Origin: Aphelenchoides besseyi
Lineage: Eukaryota > Nematoda > Chromadorea > Rhabditida > Aphelenchoididae
Reading direction: 5' to 3'
DNA length: 64,000 bases
Assembly: GCA_024699855.1 (NCBI GenBank)
Contig: JAMPIQ010000001.1
Coordinates: 3,968,001 to 4,032,000, forward strand
Under the pieces are notes generated by a model. The model was not told the DNA's origin. It saw only the letters and a list, made by a program, of their open reading frames with translations, and ran no database searches. Shown here one piece after another: positions 1 through 12,139 of this stretch. The stretch's first letter is position 1. Each line of letters opens with the position of its first letter. The position numbers and the translations under genes were made by a program.

Positions 1-597
1 AAGAGAGAGTTTGCAAACACGTACATGAGATTGCGAGGATAAAAAGAAACATGCAGAATGCTAATAGGACGGTTAAAAATAACAAGCCGACGGTCTATTC
101 CTGAAATGTGACGTCTAGTTTTTGGTCGAACGGTTCAAATCGTTTTGTTTGTGTTCGAAAGTTGCACACTTCGCACTCTGTTTTGTCAAAGACATAACGC
201 AAAAGACCCGGGAAACTTTTAAAAAACACGTTGAAATGAATTGTGCTATGCCTGAAATCATTCTGTGATTTGAAGTTCATCAAATTGCCTGAAGAGTGCG
301 CAAATTAAGACGGCCAACTGCCAGAAGTAATCGAATCACGTTTATAACACGTGCTCAATAACCCAAAATACTCACACAATATTTCAAGATCACGCGTCAG
401 AATGTTCACTTAGCCACCGTGTTACAAACATTTGTGTCAAAAAGATTGACGCAAAGAACTTTGTTTTATGTTTGAGGAATACAACCTCGTCAAGAGAACC
501 AAAAACAGTTCAATTTGTGCAGTAAGAAGTCAACAAAGCAATTAAGTTTCCCTGTTTTCAAAAACTGTCTATGTAAGTGTTTATTGGTAAGAGAAAG
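1..597. other. Left-edge sequence without a recognised gene
   Basis: Only short overlapping frames without splice logic or recognisable protein content are seen here. It lies downstream of the minus-strand gene that ends at 598, so its right part could be that gene's 3' UTR. No RNA gene or repeat was seen. Confidence 0.4.
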
Positions 598-1647
598 TCA
601 ATGTAGAGAGAAAGTTGCATCAATGAAAAAGGAATCAGTCGGAATCATGCTTTCTTCTCGCCGCCTTCTGCTTCCTAAAAACCTCTCAATAGGAGCTTGG
701 AACAACAGCGTTCCACTCACCGGATCATCCAAATTAGTCATGTCTTTCGTGTTGCCTTTGTTCTTCTTCGCTGCCGCGGCAGGATTCTTGGAAGTGGTGG
801 GTGGTTGGTCCGCGCCTTCTTTCTTCGAGTCCCAATCGCTGACTACGTCGTCCATCTAAACATCAAATCAGAGTTATAGTCAACAAAACCATACCGTTGG
901 ATAATCTCCTTTTCCACGCTTTTCCTTGCCTTCGTGAATCTTCTGCTAAAAACCAACTTTGCTCACGTGTTCGAATCGATAAACCCAACCGCTTTAGCAT
1001 CCAACTTGATTTCCCTGGGTTTGAGCTCCGGTTTCTCCTTCTCGATAGCAGTTTTGTTTTCTTTCGCTTCAGCCTTTGCACCTTCAGCCACCTCCTTCTT
1101 CGATTTCTTGGACTTTTCTTTGCCATCTACAACCGCGGGTTTGGACTCTTCTTTCTTGTCTTCCACCTTTGGTGCAGCTTCCGGTAATTGTGACGCGTTG
1201 CCCTTGGCCCCATCTTTCTCCTCAACCACAACCTTCATTTGCTCCTGAAAATAATAGCAATCAGATGTCACCAACTTCTGTCCGACCTTCACTTCTTCCT
1301 TAACGACGTTCCCATCAACGCTCTTCTTTTCGACCTCTTCAGTTCGTTTCTCGACACTTTGAACCACAACCTGAGCTCCAGTAGCGGGGACTTGAACCGG
1401 AATGGGTTGAACTGGTGGACCAGCAGGTGGTTCACTGACCATACTCACTCCAACGGGTCGAGGAGCATCGCCAGAAAGATTCTTAGCTCCAGCATCCTTC
1501 TTTCTCAAGCATCCAACAGCCAACGCAATCGATGTGCCGAGAGCAATTACCGTAGATTTTCCAACTGCAGATTCTATCAACAATGACGAGTGAATTGAAC
1601 ATACCGAAAAGCAACAACTCAGCAGTAAAGCAGTCGACCGAAGACAT
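598..1647 (-). CDS. Lysine-rich single-pass membrane protein, unknown function
   Basis: I do not recognise the family. A start at 1647 followed by a short exon ending near 1604 joins in frame to an exon that opens with a hydrophobic stretch (VIALGTSIALAVGCL). This reads as one membrane anchor near the N-terminus, followed by RKK. A proline/valine linker comes next, then a long Lys/Glu/Ala-rich tail (about residues 80-230) typical of a disordered or coiled cytoplasmic region. The last exons read KGDYPTMDDVVSDWD, which looks like a conserved motif, and end at the stop at 598. Joining them in frame needs a short intron near 961-1000 and one near 857-893. The topology suggests an N-terminal anchor with the charged tail in the cytosol. 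Exon ends are inferred and the function is open. Confidence 0.55.
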
Positions 1648-2689
1648 TGTGAGGTCAACGATCCAAAAACAGAGAGCAGATGAGTAGACGACCGATCAGT
1701 TCGCTCTCGACCCAACAAAACACCAAAATAACAGAAAAGAAGACTACCAAATCTCAAAATTTGCATCTTATTCATAACAGTATTGAATAGACAAAGGATT
1801 TATCGGAAGTAAACATTACCAACATGCATTACAAGATCTGGTCGCCGATATACTGCAACAGTAAATCTTTGGGGCTCTCAGTTGATGCCGAAACGCGCAT
1901 AAACACAGAGAATTTGTGCAAGACTTCGTTGATTGACAAATTAAAAATTGAGAAAAAGGTCAACATGAAAATTAGAAGTAGTTTGGTATGTTTCCAACTG
2001 TTATTAAGTTTATACTCCTTTACAGTGTTATTTTTGTGGAGCAATGGTTAACTTCTAATCGGGCCAGACGATCGCTCTTACAAGATTTCGACTGTTTTTA
2101 AGTTTGTTATCTTACAGATGAAGTAAGACAAAGCCAGAATTGAAGTGAAAGACGAAATAAAATCAATGGTCGTAGTCGATGTTTTAATTCGAAGGGCAAA
2201 CCGAACCAAATCCATTACTTTCAATACTGGTAAGTTGATTAGAAGCTTTGATGATCTGAAATGGTTGTTTTTCATCAAAAATTTTTAACCTAAATTCACG
2301 AATCTTGTTATCATGACTATATTTTGTATCGTATAGCTTGAACAGCTAAATTGTAGTCTTCTCGAGTACCACCATTGTTAGAATGTTTTGTTCTTTATAT
2401 AAATTGTGTTCGATTACAGAGTTTTGTACCGCATATTATGAGTTCTTTCAATGAAGTATTCCAGAAGATGTTTCACGTCGGACTTCTTAATACTAGTGGC
2501 TTTCCTCAAGAGTTTCTCTAGTAGTGCACGTTACAGTTTCTTTTATTGGGCTTTGACAAACTGATTTACACTACGACGGACAGTTCATTCGATTTTTATT
2601 TATGTTATTGTAACAAGACGAAAACTCAAATGGTCAGGTCGAGCTCGGAATTTTATTGCAGATTCAGCAGAAGTCGGTTGGGCCTAAGA
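1648..2689. other. Intergenic region between divergent genes
   Basis: This stretch separates the minus-strand membrane protein gene from the plus-strand Pmp3-like gene, so it probably holds both promoters. Short open frames on both strands (for example 1824-2051) overlap each other, are low in complexity and have no supporting splice context. I see no RNA gene. Confidence 0.4.
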
Positions 2690-3205
2690 ATGACCATCCT
2701 GCTCACCGTTTTTCTGTGTGTTTTCGCTCCACCACTGGCCGTATTAGTAAGTCGTGAACAAAAAGATGACTGGCACTTTGCTCTCAATTTTCTTCTCTTC
2801 TACACAGTGATTCCCGGTGAGTCGTTTGAGATGGCTTTCGACTGTGATCTAAATTCTTTAGCTCAAATTCATGCTTTTTATTTTTGCTTCCTGAAGAAAT
2901 GCATATCGAAGAGAAATCGTGTCCCTACGGCCGTTCCAGGTGCACTTCCCGTAGCACCGCAAAAAACTCAACAACCACCAAAACCAACACTTAACATAAC
3001 GAATCGGACTCAAAACAATGATGTTTCTGGAGCTTCGACAAGTGATTTTACTTAGGATTAACAAGTTAAGCCCTTGCTTTCAGCTCGAGCTCCTGAAAAC
3101 GCGCCAACAGCACAACTCAACACTGTCACAGCAGCTGGCCGACCAACTAATACAGCTCCAACCATTCAACTGAATACTGTGGCACCAACAGTTGCTGCAA
3201 AATAG
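2690..3205 (+). CDS. Pmp3/UPF0057-family small membrane proteolipid with proline-rich tail
   Basis: The protein starts at 2690 (MTILLTVFLCVFAPPLAV) and continues into a second hydrophobic segment (FALNFLLFYTVIP). An intron at about 2817-2861 joins this to QIHAFYFCFLKK. Two transmembrane helices with the FAPPLAV and IP..IHAFY motifs match the Pmp3/RCI2/UPF0057 proteolipid family, which are small plasma-membrane proteins linked to ion and stress tolerance in yeast and plants. Nematodes carry several copies. After the core there is a hydrophilic Pro/Thr/Gln tail. A further intron (about 3039-3084) leads to a last exon with a repeated motif (APTxQLNTV seen twice) and a TAG at 3203-3205. An AATAAA lies at 3239. 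The family call rests on the two helices. The tail is an addition not usual in the short fungal and plant members. Confidence 0.7.
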
Positions 3206-3822
3206 TCAAATTTTTCGCATTTCTTTTTCTTATACGGAAATAAAAACATGTACCTTGAAACCTCAGCAATTCAATCATACATTTGCTTAAATTTTAAAGC
3301 AAATAACAACAATAGATTCTCAATTTCATGCGACTGATAGCACAAACGTCAGTTCTTATTCGAGTCACTTCTTAGACATATTGATGTTCTATCAATGAGC
3401 TTTTGATCGGTTTTTAGAAACATTTGGGTTTTGAGATTATCGGTTTATGTTTTATAGGTTGGAATATCCAACAATTCGAACTACTGTTTAGTTGGATTTC
3501 TCAAACAATACGAAGATTGTTTTCTGCATCGATTATTTTCTGACGTAATCATGGCGATGTGCAGCACAAAATCTTGGGTCTTTCCTTCAGTTTAGGTCTT
3601 CTCATCAATCGACAGTCATGCAGCAAGCTCGGTTGAAGAAACTAGAAAGAACGAACGGAAAAATCTTTGATTAAACGTGTCTTCCGAAGTCTCTTCTTAA
3701 AGATCACTTCATTGAATACACTCCGTCGAATTGTTGCTGCTAGAAACTTCAAATCTTTGCTTCGATTGTACCTATTGTTTCTGTGTTCCAATTATTTGAC
3801 TTCGAACGCAAATTTTAGTGCA
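3206..3822. other. Intergenic region upstream of png-1
   Basis: It contains the AATAAA of the upstream gene (3239-3244) and then AT-rich DNA. Immediately before the png-1 start codon is a 3' splice site (AG at 3817-3818, ATG at 3823), so part of this stretch is either a 5' UTR intron or an outron removed by trans-splicing. Confidence 0.4.
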
Positions 3823-6208
3823 ATGCCGATCGCTCAAGTGGATCAAGACGGACAATTGGATGCGATTCTTCAAACCGCCGGCTACCGACTTGTGGTGGTC
3901 GATTTTTACGCTGATTGGTACGTTCATCTTCTAAACATGTTTTCATTTAACACTTTAGGTGTGGACCTTGTAAGTTTGCAAATAAGAAGATTGTCGAGAA
4001 ATGTCGCTACTCGACACAAAACGACATTTATGCACAATTTTCTTATTCGTTCTGTTTTATGTCGTGCAATTGCTCCCGAGTTTCACCATCTGTCCAACTA
4101 CTATTCGAATGTTGTTTTCGTAAAAGTTAACGTCGATCACTGCCAATGTCTGTTCGATGATGAGTTCTGTTAATTGATTTTTTTCAGTCACTTGTCAACA
4201 ATACAGAGTCCAAGCAATGCCAACGTTCATTCTATTTGTTCGTGGCGAAGAAGTAAAGGAGTTGTGGTATTCAAGATTTAACTTGACAATTTTAGGTCGA
4301 CCGGGTTCAGGGCGCAAATCCCGATCAACTTCGGAGGGTGATCGATCTTCACTACAAAGAACCACCGAAACAGTTTCAAGCAACGCCTGCTGAACGTCAA
4401 TGGTTACATAACATGCTTGTTTCACAAGTGGATAAAGTAAAACAATACGAAGATGAAGTCAATCAGATGTTGGCTTTGTCTGTGATTCCAGTGGATGAGA
4501 TTAAGTCAAAAGGGAAATTCCAAGGAGAAGTTTCGGCATATGAACAAGCAAAACGTTTGTTGGATTGGTTTCACGGGTTCTTCAGTTGGATCGATAATCC
4601 GAAATGTCAACATTGCGACGATCCGAATACGGAACACGTCGAACACACGGAATGTACTAACGAAGAACGAGAACGTGGAGGTGGACGTGTCGAGATTTTT
4701 CATTGTTTCAAATGTGGTAACAAAACACGTTTTGTTCGCTACAATAATCTGGCAACTTTGATCGAAACTCGGTAGCTTCACGGAAACTATTGTTGGCTTA
4801 TAGTTGCTGTTTCAGTGAAGGACGCTGCGGGGAATGGGCAAACTGTTTCACTCTTTGTTGTCGAGCTATTGGATTGGAAGCTCGTTATATTATCTCGACT
4901 GACGACCACGTTTGGACCGAGATTTACGATCCGGGACGTGGCGAATGGATTCATTGCGATTCGTGCGAAAACATTATCGATCGTCCTTTGTTGTACGAAA
5001 AGGTTTGTGGCTGATCGATTTTCAACAAATTTATATGATTTATAGGGATGGAGGAAAGAAGTAAAATATGTTTTCGGAATCGCAAAAGATCATGTTCAAG
5101 ACGTTACTTGGCGTTATGTTTTCGATCAAAAAGCCTGTTTGGAACGTCGCACAATGTGTCGTGAACAGGTTCTATTAAATTGCATTATGGTAAGAAAACT
5201 CTGAACCCAAACCATTTGGTATCCGTCGATTCGTGTTCTTACCTTCTTTTGTCATCAGTACGTAACGTGCGAATTGCTCCCGAAACGTCGTTTTTAATTA
5301 CTGCAGGTGCAACAGCCACTGCGTAATTGGTTTTCTACGACGTGGGAATTGGAGTTTGATGTTTAATGCAGTTACCCTTCGGTCGAGACCCCACAAAACT
5401 GATAAGCGACTTTAAATCGACCGCCTATTTTTATTTCAGAAACTGAACCTTCGTTTCGAAAAGTCACTTTCTGAAGTACGTAAGCAGGAGTTGTTCAACC
5501 GTCGTCTTCGTGAGCTTATTCGTTTTCTTTCGCCAAAACTCAATCTTCGTGATTCCGACGCCGAGGACGACATTGGTCGTATATCAGGCGATTTGAATTG
5601 GCGTCTTTCTCGTGGTGAAACTCAATCAGAAATGAAGCATCGACCAACGGTTATCGAGCTCAGTCAACGCGAGATCAATGCCAAATCTTTTGTGTGAGTG
5701 GTGGTCGTCTCTCAATAACGAATTTATCAACTTCAGACTCGAGTATGACGTGGTAAATGACGTCTACAATCGTCCAAACAGTGAGAACCCGACGATCAAG
5801 GGCTTCACGTCGCTTCTTCACGAATGTTCGAATGTGCAACGCAAAGTGGAACGTGATTGGCGAATGGCGTACATTTGTCGTACTGAAGGATCGAAATCTG
5901 CGGACTTTTCGTGGAAAATCGAATTCGGAGATCTGAAGGCCAAAACCGCAAAAATCTCTATTGGCGAGTTTTCGCTGTTCCATGGCGGCAAAGCAACGGC
6001 AACGGTTTGTGGTGGCGACTTGTGCAACATGATCGAAAAAAACGGCAACGTGGAGATCAACGAACTTGGCGGTGCGGAGTACGTCGAGATTTCGGTCAAT
6101 TTACGCGGTGGAGACGGCGATAACGCTTTCCAACACTCTCAACTCTTCCGTACCTCGTTTTCCGATCCATCGAGCTCGAACTTGCGCATTGAAGTTACGT
6201 TCGAATAA
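3823..6208 (+). CDS. png-1: Thioredoxin-PNGase fusion, peptide:N-glycanase (PNG-1/NGLY1)
   Basis: Cytosolic deglycosylating amidase that removes N-glycans from misfolded glycoproteins in ER-associated degradation. After splicing, an N-terminal thioredoxin domain reads [13 protein letters not shown], with the WCGPCK active site rebuilt across an intron at about 3918-3957. It continues through [15 protein letters not shown] and MPTFILF. A linker leads to the transglutaminase core: zinc cysteines in CQHC and [13 protein letters not shown], then [14 protein letters not shown] (catalytic Cys), [12 protein letters not shown] (His) and [18 protein letters not shown] (Asp). The catalytic triad is therefore complete. 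The C-terminal PAW domain spans roughly 5730-6208 ([12 protein letters not shown]). Thioredoxin plus PNGase in one chain is the known layout of nematode PNG-1, which has both reductase and glycanase activity. Vertebrate NGLY1 carries a PUB domain instead. The start was chosen at the first ATG in frame with the thioredoxin domain, next to a splice acceptor. A polyA signal lies at 6313. Confidence 0.92.
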
Positions 6209-6477
6209 GATGACTAAGCTAAATGTTCTAAGAATGACGTCTAAATGTAAATTTGTAACAGCGATAAAATCGTTCGATTGATAACGTTCTATATGATTGT
6301 AAAGAAAATTACAATAAAACTCATCTTACATGCAACTAGCCGTCAGATAGTGTGTTCGCAAGAAAATCGCCGTTTGAATTGTTGTGCTCAGAATCTCGCA
6401 ACGCTTTCGAAACTCATACGATAATCGAAAAGCAGTCCAAGCGACAGTTAGCGACTTTATTCGTCTCGAAAGCAACG

Positions 6478-8422
6478 ATGGAACACAGTCTGATATCGGA
6501 GGTCTCAAACCTGTCGATTGGAAACAACGAAGAGATTTTCACTAAATCCGTCGAACATTTGGTCGCGCCGATCAACATCGATATTCGCGATCCATGGCCC
6601 ATATCGCTCAACGATTATGCGATTCGTAAGTCTCAAATTTGAGTTGTGTTGATTGTGATTTAGGCAGCACGATATCCGAGGGTTCGTTTTCGAAAATCCG
6701 ATTGGCCGTAGCGGCCGATAACGACGTTCGCTCCATCAACGGAAGTGAAAGTCGAACCTGTTTAGTGAAGTCGGTGAATCTGCAGAAATTGTACACACAC
6801 GTGACTCAAGATCGAAACACATCGAAAAAGCGGAGTTTCACTGAAATTTCCGCTCCAGAAGCTCGTTCGTTGCGCGTTCTCAGACGAATTGTCATGGAAC
6901 TGCTCGTGATTACTCGGTATGTTTTCGAGTTTCAATCTTCTTACTGTTGATGTTCAGTTGTCGGCACGAAAATATTCTGCACGCTCATGCGACATTCATC
7001 GAAAAACGTCAACTGCTGATTGTTATGCCGCGTCTGCACGTTCTTCGCGATATGATTGATCAGTATCGAGATAAACACAATCATGAGCCAATTCCGATGA
7101 AAGTTATTGCTCCAATTATTCGACAACTATGCAAAGCATTGGAGTATTTACATTCTATTGGTATTGTTCATCGGTGGGCTTCACATGAACCAGCCGAAAT
7201 AAACGATGATCATTTCAGTGATGTGCAACCGGAGCGTATTCTGTTGACGCGCAATGGAACGGTTAAACTTTCACATTTTGGACAATCGAAGATGGTGACA
7301 ACTGAGAAGATGGCTGCTGAATGTCGAACTCCAGTTGGCAAAGAAGAGTACATGAGTAGCGAGAAGTTGTTCAATTTCCGTAATGCACGATCGTTAGACT
7401 CATGTCGTTCGTATTCGTTTGAAGCGGACATCTGGTCATTGGGTATCGTAATTATCGCAATGATCAGCTACTTTCCACACGAACGTTACCACAAGTTGCG
7501 TAAAGATTTCGCTTTGATTCTCGATCGTGAACAAATGCCGTTCGTTTGGTTGATCTCCGACATGGTTGTAGGTCTTCGGATTGTTGACAAATCAACGATC
7601 ATCTTTTCAGCAACTTCGAACCCGTTTACTGAAATCCGGAGGTGAAGATCTGAAGCTCTTTCTCAACGAATGCATCTTTACCGTCGATCCGGCTGATCGT
7701 CTTAGCGCATCCGCAATTCTTCAGTCAACTCGTTTTCTCAAATGGTGTTCGGAAACGGTGCCCGAAGACAAAGAATACCTCCGGAAACACTTCATCGGCG
7801 ACATCGACTTTTCAAATCGACAAAAACTCGCCACCGATGGAATCAATTTCGACTGTTTGGAATCGGTGAGAAACAGACAACAAGATTCTAATGAAACAAC
7901 ATTTCAGAAGAACATTCCGGCGGAGTTCTATTGGGACGAAAGTTGGAAGACCATCGACCAAACGGATTTCATTTTCAAAATCTCCGATACAAAAGGCCAA
8001 GTTGTCTACGGCGAGTGAGTTAGAAAGCAAATTGTTCAAACTTCTGGTATCAAATGTTTAGGAAAAACTTTCAATTTCAACAAGCAGAACCGTTGTTTTC
8101 GCTGATTTTCGAACAAATCGAAAAAGGAATCATCGGTCTGGCCGACGTGATTCCCATTCATTTTGCTGCCTATCTCATGTCTTACAGTTTGATTACTCAT
8201 CCACGTGGAAAGCGGAATCCCAGTGCGATTATTGATAAAGTCGTTAGTATGTGAACTAATCAAACTCTCTTCCAATCAATGTTTTCAGAACGAACCTACG
8301 AACCATGTTTCGATCACAACGGAACTCAGTTGCCCGCCATTCAACTGGAAATGTTTGTCACTTATCGCAATCGTCGTCTTCTGTCTTCCGAACCTTCTGA
8401 AGAGCCCTTGTCTTTAGCATAG
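6478..8422 (+). CDS. Catalytically degenerate protein kinase (pseudokinase), STRAD-like candidate
   Basis: Spliced kinase fold with a long C-terminal extension. The glycine loop is weak (SEGSFSKIRLA), a beta-3 lysine may be present (CLVKSVNL), and the alphaC/beta-4 area reads RHENILHAHATF. The catalytic loop is rebuilt across an intron near 7173-7219 as HRDVQPERILL, with Gln and Arg in place of the usual Lys and Asn. The metal-binding DFG is HFG in VKLSHFGQSKM. F-helix DIWSLGIV and the following helices are intact, so the fold is likely kept while phosphotransfer is probably lost. About 200 residues after the kinase domain (IPAEFYWDESW onward, ending at TAG 8420-8422) match nothing I know. 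Membership of the STE20-adaptor (STRAD) group is a guess from the pseudokinase character. Other pseudokinase families are possible. Start set at the ATG at 6478. AATAAA at 8481. Confidence 0.75.
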
Positions 8423-8743
8423 AAATAGTTTCTCTAAATAGTTCCTGTGTCAATCGTTTATACCGTTCGTTGGCATGTTCAATAAATTTGATCACAATCG
8501 AATACCACTTCTGTTTTCATTCGGAATGATCGATTGATAACAAAGTACTTTGCTTCAAAGATAACGAGAGTTGCGTAATGAACTACAAATTTGATGACAG
8601 TCAGCGAGTTTTCGTTAGACGTGAAAAATCAATGGTTTTGGCAATACGCTCCAGCTCCTCGTATTTGCCCATTGATGCAATTTGTCCGTTTGTTTTAGTT
8701 TATTTGTCGGTTGTTTATTGAAACTTGCGAGTAAACGTCCGAT

Positions 8744-9460
8744 ATGACTTCAAATCAACAGTCTTCATCGACCGGTGGCATCAAAATCAAGGACGTGAGT
8801 TATTTTGGAAACATTTCCACTTCACCGATTTCAATTTAGTTGCCGATTTATGGAGAACCAAAACCGTTGAATACCGCTAAGTTCGTTGAAGAAGAACCGT
8901 TGCCACTTCAGCACGAGTTTGCCACTTTGCGATACGCGTTTCGGGACTTCTACTCGGTGATTTCAGTAGGTCCACGATCATTATTGAAACAATTCAGTTT
9001 TCAATTTAGGATCGATTCAAACCCGTGGATCGTGCAGTTCAAACGGCAAAGGAAACGGTTGTTTGTGAGTTTGAACATGTGTTGAATTTACACACGTGAA
9101 TTGCAGCTACTGACGAGTATTTGCGTCGTGAAGGCACAGTTCTTCCGAAAGCCGCAGCCATTACAGTCGGCGGATTGGCTGGATTTGTATTGGGATTACG
9201 ACGCTCTGGTTTCCGAAAACTCTTGTATACGACTACCGGTCTTCTTACAATGGCTGCTTTTACGTATGTTTGATACCATTAGATCGAATATTGATATTAA
9301 ATCTCAGGTATCCATACGAAGCAATCGAATTCTCTCAAACCGGTTGGCTTCACGCCAAACGTGCTTGGCTCGATTTTCGAGAATGTTCGTTTAATCGATT
9401 AGAAACCATCAGTTTTGTATATTTGTTTCAGCGCCTGAACCAACGAACAAAACCAAGTAG
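8744..9460 (+). CDS. MICOS complex subunit MIC26/MIC27 (apolipoprotein O-like)
   Basis: Predicted inner-mitochondrial-membrane protein that helps hold cristae junctions. Exons read MTSNQQSSSTGGIKIKD, then LPIYGEPKPLN and a helical segment, then TDEYLRREGTVLPKAAAITV and GGLAGFVLGLRRSGFRKLLY. The last is a hydrophobic glycine-rich segment plus basic residues, the signature of the Apo O/MIC26-MIC27 family. A second hydrophobic stretch (TTGLLTMAAFTYPYEAIEF) follows. The last splice (donor near 9383, acceptor before 9431) gives a short hydrophilic end, SPEPTNKTK, with TAG at 9458-9460. Caenorhabditis calls the homologue MOMA-1. About 190 residues, as expected. The start lies at 8744 because the next exon joins in frame. 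AATAAA at 9549. Confidence 0.78.
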
Positions 9461-10000
9461 TCGGAATGATGGTTCGATTTTTGTACATGAATAGGAAAAA
9501 GTGATTGGTGTTGTTAGCATATAAGATTGAAAAAAATGTGCGCGTTGAAATAAACTGCCTTTTAACCTTCGTCCTTGTTGTGTCTTTTTCAAATGTTTTC
9601 ACATTCATTGCGACGAAGACGCATACATCACAGAGAGTCGGAACGTGTGTTACGTATGTTCGACAGCGGAGGCCGCTCGTCACCCGCTTGATTGCATTTT
9701 CCATCTATTGGAGCGCTCGAGTACGATTGGCGGCGGTCCCGCTGCTGCCTTCGTATTGGTACACATGACGCAGACTCCAAATCACATCGTTTGCCCGCCC
9801 TTTTGCCTATCGCTCGCCATCTTGTGCGTCGGTTCTTTTTACATCATCTGCCATGCGGTCCGACCGAAACTCAAAAATTTTCCCTCACTCTACGCGCCGT
9901 GATCTCGAACAACCGACGCGTTAACGATGGCCGCTTATCTAGTCTCCATTGTGTTTAGATTGTCGACGGAACATCACCTACGATCAAATAGCGTATTGAA
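9461..10000. other. Intergenic/5' region of prolyl-tRNA synthetase
   Basis: It holds the polyA signal of the upstream gene (9549-9554) and a comparatively GC-rich stretch at about 9650-9910. Three overlapping frames are open there, but none shows splice sites or a familiar protein. A pyrimidine tract and AG at about 9957-9958 precede the ProRS start codon, so part of this DNA is probably 5' UTR, intron or outron. Confidence 0.4.
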
Positions 10001-11911
10001 ATGGCCGACAAGAAAGCAACCAAATCTACAGCTAATGTGAAGAAGAACGAAAAGGACGACAAAGATCAAAAAACTAAATTGGGTATCGATGCTAAGAAGA
10101 ACGAAAACTATGCGGACTGGTATTCTCAGGTTAGTACATAGAATGATTTCGATTCGCTTTTATCTTTGTTTGTCTAGGTGATTACAAAGGCTGAGATGAT
10201 CGAGTAAGTTCTATACGAAAGTTAAAAAATCTTCAATTGTATGAAAACTTAAATTTGAAATTTTATTTGAACTCATTTCTACACTAATGTACTAAAAGTG
10301 CTTCAAACGTTGAGACTATGTTGATAGAACAAAAGTACAAACAGTGACTTTAGATACTACGACGTTTCTGGTTGCTATATTCTTCGTCCGTGGGCATTCT
10401 CAATCTGGGAATCTATTCAGGGATTCTTTGACAAACGAATCAAAAAATTGGGCGTCCGAAACGCGTCGTTTCCAATTTTTGTTTCGTCTGCTGCATTGAA
10501 TAAGGAGAAGACCCACGTGGCCGATTTCTCGCCTGAAGTTGCATGGGTTACAAAAGCTGGTGATTCAGATTTGGCTGAACCGATTGCCATTCGTCCAACC
10601 AGTGAGACCGTGATCTACCCATCGTTTGCTCGTTGGGTTCAATCGCATCGTGATTTGCCAATCAAAATCAATCAATGGTGTAATGTTGTGGTAGGGTTCT
10701 CGCCCTTAATGTTCATTGTGTTCAACTTCAGCGTTGGGAATTCAAACATCCAACTCCGTTCATTCGTTCTCGGGAATTTCTCTGGCAAGAAGGACACACT
10801 GCATACGAGAATCAAGAAGAAGCAGTCAAAGAAGTTTACGATATATGTGATCTTTACGCCCAAATTTACATCGATCTTCTCGCGATTCCAGTGGTCAAAG
10901 GACGAAAATCGGAGAAAGAGAAATTTGCTGGAGCTGATTTCACAACTACCGTTGAAGCTTATGTTGCTGTTAATGGTCGTGGTATTCAGGTATTTCTTTT
11001 TAATGCGTTTATTCGAGTGTAATAGAACATTTAAGGGCGGTACTTCGCATCATTTGGGTCAAAACTTCTCGAAAATGTTTGAAATTAATTTCCAAAGTCC
11101 TGATGATGCCTCGAAAGTTGCTTATGCGTGGCAAAACAGTTGGGGACTTTCAACTCGAACTATTGGAGCCATGGTTATGATTCACGGAGACGATAAGGGT
11201 CTAGTTTTACCTCCACGTGTCGCCGCCATTCAAGTGATTGTTGTTCCGGTTGGAATCACGGCCAAGACTTCTGAGGAAGATAAGAATACGATAAAGGAAA
11301 AAGCTCGCGAAATCGTGGAAGAATTGACTGAAGGCGGTATATTGGCCGAAATGGATGCTCGAGAGAATGTCACGCCTGGTTGGAAGTTTAATCATTGGGA
11401 GTTGAAGGGAGTTCCTGTGCGTTTGGAAATCGGACCACGAGATTTACGCGAAGAACGAGCAACGGCAGTAATCCGTTGGTCCGGAGAGAAGCGCGCAGTT
11501 TCAATCAAAAACTTACTTTCGCTAATCCAAGACCTCATGGACGAGATTCATATGGCTATGTATAACAAGTAAGTCCATTTCCATTTACATATCCAAAAAA
11601 AACATATTTTTAGAGTTGAAAGCGATCGTAACGAGCATATGAAAGTGTGTACTAATTGGGAAGAGTTCAACGATCTTCTCAACAAAAAGTTTATACTTTT
11701 GAGTCCTTTTTGTGGTGAGCCAAAGTGCGAGGAACAGATCAAGAATAAGAGTGCATTGGATGAACCCGCAGAAGTAGGACAATCAGCTATGGGTGCCAAA
11801 ACCTTATGTATTCCCTTGGAACAACCGCCAGAAGAGTTGCCTGAAAAGTGCATTTTACCCGAATGTTCAGCCAAAGCGCAGTTCTTCGCATTGTTCGGTC
11901 GCAGTTATTAA
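10001..11911 (+). CDS. pars-1: Cytosolic prolyl-tRNA synthetase, free-standing
   Basis: Class II aminoacyl-tRNA synthetase charging tRNA-Pro. After a lysine-rich leader (ATG at 10001) the protein reads [28 protein letters not shown], the class II motif 1 region, [20 protein letters not shown], and KINQWCNVV. Across an intron comes motif 2, [20 protein letters not shown]. Motif 3/active-site residues follow in [15 protein letters not shown]. The anticodon-binding domain runs from [12 protein letters not shown]. The eukaryotic/archaeal-type C-terminal zinc domain carries cysteines in CGEPKCEEQ and [11 protein letters not shown] and ends in the conserved Tyr (FGRSY, stop 11909-11911). The gene starts directly with the ProRS leader, so it is not fused to a GluRS as in EPRS. 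That agrees with the nematode arrangement. AATAAA at 12028. Confidence 0.93.
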
Positions 11912-12139
11912 GCGTGGTTACGGTGCAATCTAACTATTTGCAATGAATGTTGACTGTTAATTCTATTTATTAATTTATTCGATTGATCATCAAATCGAAG
12001 TTGAAGGTTTTGTTAATTCGGTTGCGTAATAAAACGTTTGTTGACTAAAAGAACAGTCATTCTGTTTTCATTGGTTATGACCCATAAGTATTTGACGAGC
12101 TCTAATTGTTTTCATTCTTCTAAAGGTGATTAGATCGCC

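Noticed and set aside
1250..1276. Possible 27-nt intron in the lysine-rich membrane protein gene
   Set aside because: It has gt...ttttcag ends, but the frame is open through it, its length is a multiple of three and 27 nt is too short to splice, so I treat it as coding.
1824..2051. Hydrophobic open frames on both strands
   Set aside because: Overlapping AT-rich frames in a promoter region without partners.
9399..9704. 101-residue open frame on the minus strand
   Set aside because: Antisense to the MICOS gene end and its 3' region, with no splice sites and no protein-like composition.
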